From NCBI GenBank assembly GCA_027062125.1, contig JAMOTW010000183.1:1-19303 (forward strand): a stretch of 19,303 nucleotides of DNA, given 5' to 3'. Positions within the stretch are counted from its first letter, which is position 1; each line of letters starts with the position of its first letter. The notes beneath the pieces were generated by a model. It ran no database searches. It was not told the DNA's origin and saw only the letters and a program-made list of their open reading frames with translations. Positions 13,629-19,303 of this stretch are shown here, piece by piece. A program made the position numbers and the translations under genes. The stretch is from Thermococcus sp. GTDB lineage: Archaea; Methanobacteriota_B; Thermococci; Thermococcales; Thermococcaceae.

Positions 13629-14804
13629 TCACTCAAGACCCATCTTCTCTATGAACCTCTTGTAGTAGTGTGTGTCCTTCTCAAGCTCGGCCTTCTGGAG
13701 GAGCTGCCTCTCTATGGCCCTGAGGGCGTCGTGGACTGCCTGAATTGCACCCCAGGTTTCGCCGGTGGCTATGAAGACTCCCCTGTCGGTGACGACCCTC
13801 ATCCTGGCCTGGTAGAGGTGCACTCCCCTGAACTTCTCGTTGAAGCGCCTGATGTAGAGGTAGATTATACCCTCCTGGCCGAGTAAATCCTCGTAGCCGT
13901 CGACGAAGCGCTTTACGTCCTCAATTATCCTCTCCCTGGTGAAGTCGCTGAGTATCTCGGCGTCGCCGCCGAGCTGGAGGTAGAAGCGTGCCTCCTTCTC
14001 GACCATCCTCGATATCGGCAGGAGGAGGTCCTTGACGGTGAGGATTCCAGTTACCCTGTTGTTCTCGTCAACGACGACCAGGCCGTCGATGTCGTTGTCG
14101 AGCATGGTGGCGACGGCTTCCTTGACCTTCGCGTCGGGGGACATCGTTATGACGCCCCTGATCATGACGTCGCGGAGCTGCATGCTGAAGGGTGGTATCT
14201 TCTCGCCAGCAACCTCGCCGTACTGGGACCTGAAGCGCGGCTTGATGAACCTTATTATGAGATCGTGAAGGGTAACGAGTCCCTCGAGCTTGCCCTCCTC
14301 GTTCACTATGGGTATCCTCGAGATGGCGTGATCGCGCATCGTTGCGAAGGCCTTGGCAACGGTGTCGTCGGGCTTGAGGGTTATGACATCCCTCGTCATG
14401 AACTCCTCTATCTTCCTCTTCCCGAAGTCTCCCTCGGCGACCCTTTTGAGGAGCTCTATATCGCTTATAACTCCGATGATTTCAGCCTTGCTCTCCCCAA
14501 CGGGGAGGGAGCGCAGGTCGACTTCCATCATGAGCTTGGCGGCCTTGCTGAGGTCTTCATCCGGCTTGATAACCGGGGCGGTTTTGTACACATCCCTGAC
14601 CTTGGCCTTGGTTGGGTCCCACTTGAGGTGGGAGCGTATAATAAGGTCCTGCGTCAGGACCCCCTTGTACAGGTTTCCGTCGAAGACCAGAATCAGATCG
14701 GGGTCTTCCTTCTCGAAAATTCCGATCGCCTCAGAAAGGGGGGCATCGATGTCGATTTTCTGGAACCTGTCGGTCATAACTTCCTGCACAAGAATACCGA
14801 CCAT
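13629..14804 (-). CDS. Four-CBS-domain protein with C-terminal HPF/S30AE-like domain
   Basis: 391 residues, soluble. Four CBS motifs are visible at about 5-60, 68-125, 132-186 and 220-272, each of the type VxxVMTRDVITLKPDDTVAKA followed by IPIVNEEGKLEGLVTLHDL. CBS pairs bind adenosine nucleotides such as AMP and ATP. From about 274 comes a different domain with beta strands (EGIIYLYIRR, RGVHLYQARMRVVTDRGVFIATGETWG) and a long helix AIQAVHDALRAIERQLLQKAE. That order and the spacing of the GxxxxAxxxALxxIERQL helix resemble the ribosome hibernation promoting factor/S30AE fold. A role in energy-dependent ribosome silencing is therefore possible but inferred. The ATG at 14802-14804 follows GGAGGTGA by four bases; 25 more upstream codons in frame are ignored. 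Confidence 0.88.
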   Translation of the reverse strand: MVGILVQEVMTDRFQKIDIDAPLSEAIGIFEKEDPDLILVFDGNLYKGVLTQDLIIRSHLKWDPTKAKVRDVYKTAPVIKPDEDLSKAAKLMMEVDLRSLPVGESKAEIIGVISDIELLKRVAEGDFGKRKIEEFMTRDVITLKPDDTVAKAFATMRDHAISRIPIVNEEGKLEGLVTLHDLIIRFIKPRFRSQYGEVAGEKIPPFSMQLRDVMIRGVITMSPDAKVKEAVATMLDNDIDGLVVVDENNRVTGILTVKDLLLPISRMVEKEARFYLQLGGDAEILSDFTRERIIEDVKRFVDGYEDLLGQEGIIYLYIRRFNEKFRGVHLYQARMRVVTDRGVFIATGETWGAIQAVHDALRAIERQLLQKAELEKDTHYYKRFIEKMGLE

Positions 14805-14841
14805 GCTGTCACCTCCTTCACTTATTATTAGGGCGCCGCTG

Positions 14842-14849
14842 AATTTAAA
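14842..14849 (-). promoter_or_regulatory. TATA box of the CBS-domain gene
   Basis: TTTAAATT on the minus strand, preceded by GAAAAGG as BRE. It predicts initiation near 14820, about 16 bases before the ATG, just enough for the GGAGGTGA site. Confidence 0.65.
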
Positions 14850-14905
14850 CCTTTTCAACCGGGATTTTTTAGTAACCAAAACTTAATAAATTTTTCGCGG
14901 AAAGA

Positions 14906-14913
14906 TTTATAAA
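14906..14913 (+). promoter_or_regulatory. TATA box of tRNA-Ser
   Basis: TTTATAAA preceded by GGAAAGA. It predicts initiation about ten bases before the tRNA at 14945. It closely resembles the tRNA-Ala/Val promoter at 1400-1407. Confidence 0.75.
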
Positions 14914-14944
14914 ACCGGGCCACTAACCCAGAAACGCGAAACAC

Positions 14945-15030
14945 GCCGGGGTAGCCTAGCCTGGGAAGGCGCGGGACTCGAGATCCCGTGCGCGCTGCGC
15001 ACCAGGGTTCAAATCCCTGCCCCGGCGCCA
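14945..15030 (+). tRNA. tRNA-Ser (CGA), CCA encoded
   Basis: The acceptor stem GCCGGGG pairs with CCCCGGC, with discriminator G15027 as in serine tRNAs and CCA at 15028-15030. The anticodon stem CGGGA/TCCCG encloses CTCGAGA with anticodon CGA, reading UCG. A long variable arm GTGCGC-GCT-GCGCAC, the class II hallmark, precedes the T arm CAGGG/CCCTG around TTCAAAT. No intron is seen. Confidence 0.97.
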
Positions 15031-15099
15031 TCAACTGCCGAGCCCCTTGGGGGTTGCTCTCCAAATTTTCATACTTCTTATTGTGTTTCGCTTGTGTAG

Positions 15100-15116
15100 A
15101 ACGTCCTTTGGACGTT
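15100..15116. repeat. Perfect 7-bp hairpin
   Basis: Arms AACGTCC and GGACGTT with loop TTT, 40 bases after the GTTGCTCT word. It occupies the position of the GACGCCC hairpin (1759-1775) in the other tRNA-adjacent stretch. Confidence 0.75.
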
Positions 15117-15232
15117 GAAATGAGTGAAACCCAGTCAAGCCGGCGTGTTTGAATAAACCCCCAACTTACCGCTAAAATTGAAAAGGAGATGCAACTCTCC
15201 CGCCCATATTTCACGGAATTTTGACTTTTGCT

Positions 15233-15253
15233 CAAGCTTTTTCTAAAAGCTTG
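15233..15253. repeat. Perfect 9-bp hairpin with AAGCTTTT core, directly after the map stop codon
   Basis: Arms CAAGCTTTT (15233-15241) and AAAAGCTTG (15245-15253) with loop TCT. It ends one base before the map stop codon (15255-15257) and so lies immediately 3' of map on the minus strand, where it could serve as a 3'-end signal. The core is shared with 1893-1915. Confidence 0.8.
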
Positions 15254-15254
15254 C

Positions 15255-16142
15255 TCAGGTCGTTATGTACACCCCCTCTTTCTCCACTATTATCGTGTGC
15301 TCGAACTGGGCCACCATCCCACCGCGCACTTCCCTAAGTACCTGATAGCTGTATATCGCCCCCATCCTGTCGAGCTGGGCAAGAGCTAACTTCAGCTGTC
15401 CCTCCGGCATGAAGCCCTGCAACCAGCGGTAGGCGAAGGGGAGGCTCTTGTACTCCCTCTTGATGTGCATGAGCAGTCTCCGCGCCTGCGCCATCCTCAC
15501 CGGCCTGTCGCGCACGTACATGAATATGAGCGCCGGCGGAACCTCTATGACCTGACCGGCCCCGGTGGTCGCGAAGGGCTCTATCGCTATGACGTCGCCC
15601 TCCTTCAGCTCGTAGGTGTCGTTGGGGCGGTAGACGTTGGGTATGCTTATCCCGGCGTGGAGCTTGTAGCGCTCTATCTTGTGCCCGCTGAGGTTCACTA
15701 TCGGGTTGAAACCCCTCCCGCGTATGGCCTCCTCTATGGCCTTTCCAATCTCGCTTATTCTAACCCCCGCCCTGACGGTGGCTATCGCGTCCTCGAGGGC
15801 CTGCTTCGCCGCCTCCATCAGCTCGTCTTCCTCCATTCCAACGCGGAAGGTCAAAGCGGTATCCGCTATGTAGCCGTCGACGTGAACCCCGAGGTCGACC
15901 TTCAGGTAGTCCCCCTCCTTCAGGACACTCTCGTCGCCCTTGTATGGTGTGTAGTGGGCCGCTATCTCGTTTATCGACAGGTTGCATGGGAAGGCTGGTT
16001 TCCCCCCGAGCTCGACTATGCGCCTCTCGACGAACTCGGCTATGTCGTAAAGCTTCGCTCCGGGTTTGATGAGGTCGACCACTTCCTTCTTGACCTGTCT
16101 GGCTATCTCGCCGGCCTTTATCAGCGCCTCCCTTTCGTCCAC
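15255..16142 (-). CDS. map: Type II methionine aminopeptidase
   Basis: 295 residues, a close match in layout to the Pyrococcus furiosus enzyme. It removes the initiator methionine from new proteins in the cytoplasm using two metal ions. The five ligands are all present: Asp83 (KVDLG), Asp94 (IADTA), His154 (LSGHKIERY), Glu188 (IAIEPF) and Glu281 (QFEHTI). His62-His63-type substrate residues lie in NEIAAHYTPYKGD. The archaeal type II helical insertion (ARRLLMHIKREY to LKLALAQLDRMGAI) is present. The start is GTG at 16140-16142, with GGTGAT five bases before it; no nearby ATG fits. A hairpin follows the stop directly. It is transcribed divergently from trkH. Confidence 0.97.
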   Translation of the reverse strand: MDEREALIKAGEIARQVKKEVVDLIKPGAKLYDIAEFVERRIVELGGKPAFPCNLSINEIAAHYTPYKGDESVLKEGDYLKVDLGVHVDGYIADTALTFRVGMEEDELMEAAKQALEDAIATVRAGVRISEIGKAIEEAIRGRGFNPIVNLSGHKIERYKLHAGISIPNVYRPNDTYELKEGDVIAIEPFATTGAGQVIEVPPALIFMYVRDRPVRMAQARRLLMHIKREYKSLPFAYRWLQGFMPEGQLKLALAQLDRMGAIYSYQVLREVRGGMVAQFEHTIIVEKEGVYITT

Positions 16143-16176
16143 TTCTTATCACCATAACGGGGAAAGCGGGAGTCCC

Positions 16177-16206
16177 CTTAAACCTTTCCACGGGAAAACC
16201 TTTTAT
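16177..16206. promoter_or_regulatory. Divergent promoters of map and the TrkH gene
   Basis: Minus strand: TTTAAG with BRE GGAAAGG (16177-16182) serves map. Plus strand: CCTTTTATTG (16198-16206) serves trkH and predicts initiation near 16226, about 12 bases before its ATG. The two promoters lie back to back within 30 bases. Confidence 0.55.
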
Positions 16207-16237
16207 TGCCTGCGAGCGCTACCCCTACGGTGGGCCT

Positions 16238-17719
16238 ATGCTGGAGCTGGGAAAGCACATCAACATCGCGGATGACATCTTCGTTGTCAAGAACCTCATC
16301 GGCTCAATCCTTCAGGGTGTTGGAATCGCATACCTCATCCCCGTGCTCCTCGCCTGGTTCTACCCGGAGGAGATTAAGTACGTGGTTTACTTTGCCGCCC
16401 CGGGCGCGTTCAGCATACTCCTCGGCGCATGGCTGGCCAGGCACATGGGTAAAATTGAGGACGTGAACCTGAGGCAGGCCATGGTATCGGCCGCCTTTAC
16501 CTGGCTCTTTGCATCCTTCATAAGTGTCGTTCCCTTCATGTTCATTGCCGGCATGTCGTTCATAGACTCCTATTTCGAGAGCATGAGCGCCTGGACCGGC
16601 ACGGGGCTCACGATGATGACCCACTTGGAGAGTTACCCGCACATACTCCTCTTCTGGCGCGCGTGGATGCAGTGGCTCGGGGGAATCGGCATAGTCCTCG
16701 TCGCGCTGACCGTCCTCATACGCCCGGGCGTTGCCGCCGCGAGGCTGTACAAGGCCGAGGCCAGGAGTGAGAGGATTCTCCCCAACCTCGTCAACACCTC
16801 AAAGGTCATCTTCCAGATATACTTCATACTCACGGTTCTTGGAATCTACCTTTACTATCTCAATGGAATGCCACTCTTCGATGCGGTGACCCACGCCATG
16901 ACCGGTCTTGGAACCGGTGGTATGAGCACCCACGACCTCAGCATCGGGTACTTCAACAGCACCGCGATAGAGGCCGTAACGATATTCCTCATGATAATGG
17001 GCGCCGTCAACTTTACGGTCCACTATAGAATGTTCGTGAACAAGCACCTGAAGCCCTTCTTTGACGATATTCAGGTTCGGTACATGTTCTTCTTCCTGAT
17101 TCCGACGATAGTTCTCACCGCCTACAGCCTCATCCAGATGGGTGATGGTGTGGCCGATGCCCTGCGCCAGTCGGTGTTCCACTCCGTCTCCGCCATCACC
17201 TGTACGGGCTTTGGGATAGCCGACTTGGCCAAGTACCCCGAGCTGGGCAAGCTCATAATTGGCATCCTAATGGTGATAGGAGGCGGTGCTGGAAGTACCG
17301 CCGGTGGTATCAAGCTCATCCGCGTCACCCTGATGTACGAGAGCCTGAAATGGACGCTGTACCAGGCCATACTGCCCAGGGGGGCCGTCATAAAGCGCAA
17401 GGTCGGCAACTACATCTTCACCGAGGAGGACATCCAGGAGGTCATGAGCTTCACGATGACCTACATAGTGTTCCTCCTCGTTGGAACGATCTACACGATG
17501 GTGCGCATGGGCACCAGCCTCGTTGACGCCTTCTTCGAGGTGGCCTCTGCCCAGGGCAACGTCGGCTTGAGCGTTGGCATAACCTCCACGACCCTGCCTG
17601 TGGACATGAAGGTTCTCCTGATCCTCCACATGTGGATAGGCAGGCTGGAGATATTCTCGACCCTGGTGTTCATAATAAGCGCGTTCCTCCTCGTCCCGAG
17701 GGTGGTGAAGGGCAGATGA
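16238..17719 (+). CDS. TrkH-family potassium uptake membrane protein
   Basis: 493 residues in the cell membrane. TrkH/KtrB proteins carry K+ through a pore built from four membrane-pore-membrane units. The four filter loops are visible: WTGTGLTMM (119-127), MTGLGTGGMS (221-230), ITCTGFG (320-326) and AQGNVGLSVG (438-447). The small-residue gating stretch GGGAGSTAGGIK lies at 348-359. The conserved GRLEIF near 468 is typical of the family. The ATG follows GGTGG by four or five bases. No TrkA/KTN regulatory gene is in the window. Instead the stop overlaps the start of an ABC ATPase (ATGA, 17716-17719). Confidence 0.95.
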   Translation: MLELGKHINIADDIFVVKNLIGSILQGVGIAYLIPVLLAWFYPEEIKYVVYFAAPGAFSILLGAWLARHMGKIEDVNLRQAMVSAAFTWLFASFISVVPFMFIAGMSFIDSYFESMSAWTGTGLTMMTHLESYPHILLFWRAWMQWLGGIGIVLVALTVLIRPGVAAARLYKAEARSERILPNLVNTSKVIFQIYFILTVLGIYLYYLNGMPLFDAVTHAMTGLGTGGMSTHDLSIGYFNSTAIEAVTIFLMIMGAVNFTVHYRMFVNKHLKPFFDDIQVRYMFFFLIPTIVLTAYSLIQMGDGVADALRQSVFHSVSAITCTGFGIADLAKYPELGKLIIGILMVIGGGAGSTAGGIKLIRVTLMYESLKWTLYQAILPRGAVIKRKVGNYIFTEEDIQEVMSFTMTYIVFLLVGTIYTMVRMGTSLVDAFFEVASAQGNVGLSVGITSTTLPVDMKVLLILHMWIGRLEIFSTLVFIISAFLLVPRVVKGR

Positions 17720-18576
17720 ACGTCATTACCGTTGAGGGACTGAGCTTCAAGTACCGGAGGGCGGAGAGGTACTCGCTAAGGGACGTCAGCTTCACCGTTA
17801 AGAAAGGCGAGCTGGTAGGGATAATCGGACCAAGCGGGAGCGGGAAATCGACCCTTTGCCTCACCCTCAACGGGATAATCCCCAACTCCATAAAGGGAGA
17901 TTTTAAGGGGGACGTGGTCATAAGGGATCCCCGCACCGGCGAGGAGTTCAACACCCGGGAAACCCCCGTCCCGAGGCTCTCAACGGTTGTGGGCCTTGTC
18001 CTCCAGAACCCGGAGAGCCAGCTCTTCAACATGACCGTCGAGGAGGAGATAGCCTTCGGTCTTGAGAACCTTGGCCTTGAGAGGAACGAGATCCTCAGGC
18101 GCCTCCGCTGGGCCCTCGAAGTTACTGGACTCAAGGGCCTTGAGAAGGAGTTCCCGCCGAACCTGAGCGGCGGCCAGCAACAGAGGCTCGCCATAGCGGC
18201 CGTTCTGGCCATGGGGCCGTCGATACTCGTCCTCGACGAGCCTACGAGCCAGCTCGACCCCGTTGGCAGGAAGGAAGTCCTCGGTCTCGTCTCCCTCCTC
18301 AACCGCGAACACGGCATGACCGTTGTCCTCGTGGAGCACCACACCGACTACATCCTCCGCTACGCGGACAGGGTCATGGTAATGGCCGACGGATCGATGG
18401 TGATGGAGGGGAAGCCCGAGGAGATTGCCGAGGAGGCGGAGGAGCTGAGAAAGCTTGGTGTGAAACTCCCCCCCGTTCTGGAGGTATCCCACGAGCTCAG
18501 AAAGAGGGAACTGCTCGACCGGGTTGTCCTCACTCCTGAGGAGCTTCTCTCCAGGATAGGACGTCTCTCACGTTGA
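17716..18576 (+). CDS. ECF-type ABC transporter ATPase (EcfA/CbiO-like)
   Basis: 286 residues. It has Walker A GPSGSGKST (38-46), Q-loop LVLQNPESQLF (Gln97), signature LSGGQQQR (150-157), Walker B ILVLDEPTSQLDP (170-182) and the switch His208 in VLVEHH. QNPESQLF and the C-terminal extension are typical of energy-coupling-factor ATPases, which power vitamin or metal uptake with an EcfT protein and a substrate-binding S component. Neither partner is in the window: the gene is coupled to trkH by an ATGA overlap and followed by a convergent gene. The ATG at 17716 is chosen over an in-frame upstream codon inside trkH because GGTGA lies just before it. The substrate is unknown. Confidence 0.92.
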   Translation: MNVITVEGLSFKYRRAERYSLRDVSFTVKKGELVGIIGPSGSGKSTLCLTLNGIIPNSIKGDFKGDVVIRDPRTGEEFNTRETPVPRLSTVVGLVLQNPESQLFNMTVEEEIAFGLENLGLERNEILRRLRWALEVTGLKGLEKEFPPNLSGGQQQRLAIAAVLAMGPSILVLDEPTSQLDPVGRKEVLGLVSLLNREHGMTVVLVEHHTDYILRYADRVMVMADGSMVMEGKPEEIAEEAEELRKLGVKLPPVLEVSHELRKRELLDRVVLTPEELLSRIGRLSR

Positions 18577-19303
18577 AGCCCTCGCCGAGAATGGAGTGCT
18601 TCAGGTCGTAAAGCTTCAGGCTGAGCTCGAACCTGGCGTCCGGGTCTTCCACTTTCTCGGCCTCTTTGAAGGCCTCGTCTATGAGCCTGAGGGCCTTCTC
18701 GCGGTCCCTCTGTCCCTCTATGGACGCCATGTAGTAGAGGGCCATCGCCCTGTGGAAGGGACTCTTTATGTGCCTGAGGATCAGCATGGCCTTCTCCACG
18801 TCTCCCGCGCGGTAGAAGCCCTCCGCTATGTGGGTCAAGACGACGTCGAGCTTCTCCGGTTCCCGTGCCATCTTCATGGCGTAGCCCGCCTTGGCCAGGA
18901 GGCCCCTCCTTATGAGCTCCATGAGGACGTCTCTCACTATATCCGCCTCGTCGCCAGCGAGGTTTATAGCCGCCCTGAGGGCCATGTCACCGTTGAGTTC
19001 GTCGTTGAGCCTGTAGAAGAGAACCGCCAGGTCGGAAAGGAGTATGGCGCGGTACCTCCTGTTGAACAGCCCGTTCACAGCCGGGACGAGGCTTTTGATC
19101 CTCTCCTTCGTCTTTTCGAGTTCGTAGTCGGTTAACCCCCCGTTCCTCTCCGCCTCATCGAGGGCCTCGGTTATAGCCCTTATTATCATCCTCAGCGCGA
19201 GGTAGAGGTTGTGCTCCCTCTCGAGCATATCGAGGAGGGCTATGGCGTCGTCTATCCCTCCCTCGCTCAGGTAGGCCGCTATCTCCTCGAGCACCTCGAG
19301 CTC
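18530..19303 (-). CDS. Alpha-helical repeat protein, possibly TPR-like, start may lie outside the window
   Basis: At least 254 residues, all predicted helical, with repeat-like pairs: RAGDVEKAMLILRHIKSPFHRAMALYYMA, then DREKALRLIDEAFKEAEKVEDPDARFELSLKLYDL. Alternating Ala, Leu and Glu/Lys fit a TPR-like or related solenoid used for protein binding. No family name is certain. A GTG at 19292-19294 could start it, but the frame stays open to the window edge (Glu-Leu-Glu) and that GTG has no clear ribosome site, so the 5' end may be missing. Its last 47 bases overlap the end of the convergent ABC ATPase gene. Confidence 0.75.
   Translation of the reverse strand, partial: ELEVLEEIAAYLSEGGIDDAIALLDMLEREHNLYLALRMIIRAITEALDEAERNGGLTDYELEKTKERIKSLVPAVNGLFNRRYRAILLSDLAVLFYRLNDELNGDMALRAAINLAGDEADIVRDVLMELIRRGLLAKAGYAMKMAREPEKLDVVLTHIAEGFYRAGDVEKAMLILRHIKSPFHRAMALYYMASIEGQRDREKALRLIDEAFKEAEKVEDPDARFELSLKLYDLKHSILGEGFNVRDVLSWREAPQE

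Larger units (their letters stand above)
15031..15254. other. Hairpin-containing non-coding stretch after tRNA-Ser
   Basis: 224 bases with no supportable gene. In order it holds CCCC-TTG-GGGG (15043-15053 region), the word GTTGCTCT (15053-15060), a perfect hairpin at 15100-15116, a GGAGA/TCTCC pair near 15185-15200, and a perfect hairpin at 15233-15253. The order GTTGCTCT, hairpin with GACG/ACGT arms, AAGCTTTT hairpin matches that after tRNA-Val (1746-1915). A minus-strand reading frame across the tRNA and this stretch is rejected as spurious. Confidence 0.6.

Noticed and set aside
14855..15235. 126-codon minus-strand reading frame across tRNA-Ser and its flank
   Set aside because: Its middle is the antisense translation of the tRNA gene, a well-known false product, and the rest crosses the tRNA promoter. 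It has no ribosome site and no recognisable protein family.

Overview
This window looks like chromosomal DNA of a hyperthermophilic euryarchaeon of the order Thermococcales, most probably Thermococcus. The reasons are the archaeal genes (S8e, NOG1, type II methionine aminopeptidase, UPF0212, DUF357, DUF835), GGTGA/GGAGG ribosome binding sites, TATA boxes about 25 bases ahead of short leaders, tRNA genes that encode CCA, and very tight gene packing with shared or abutting stop codons.

Layout. 1-1318: end of an unrecognised gene converging on an M20 amidohydrolase. 1444-1609: tRNA-Ala(GGC) and tRNA-Val(GAC). 1610-2253: a gene-poor stretch full of small perfect hairpins. 2254-2932: DUF357 and UPF0212 genes. 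2933-6442: CTP synthase (pyrG) flanked on the opposite strand by two related membrane proteins. 6583-6975: ribosomal protein S8e. 6998-8433: a COG2865-type regulator (AlbA_2, GHKL-like and winged-helix domains) sitting exactly between two 72-bp direct repeats. 8452-10399: NOG1 GTPase and a metallo-beta-lactamase-fold enzyme. 10456-13624: a coupled operon of an UppP-like membrane protein, a GlmU-like sugar nucleotidyltransferase/acetyltransferase and a seven-helix DUF835 protein. 13629-14804: a four-CBS protein with a C-terminal domain resembling the ribosome hibernation (HPF/S30AE) fold. 14945-15030: tRNA-Ser(CGA), followed by a second hairpin-rich non-coding stretch. 15255-16142: methionine aminopeptidase. 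16238-18576: TrkH-type K+ transporter coupled to a lone ECF-type ABC ATPase. 18530-19303: a helical-repeat protein open at the window edge.

Most of the window is core housekeeping: nucleotide synthesis, translation, protein maturation, tRNAs and potassium uptake. The 10456-13624 operon plausibly joins lipid-carrier recycling to UDP-sugar supply for surface glycans, although the lipid phosphatase homologue has lost several canonical active-site residues. The best candidates for something undescribed are the direct-repeat-bounded regulator cassette, whose repeats carry three copies of TACCGTTAA around a TATA-like element, and the colinear hairpin elements that follow the tRNA genes at two separate places.
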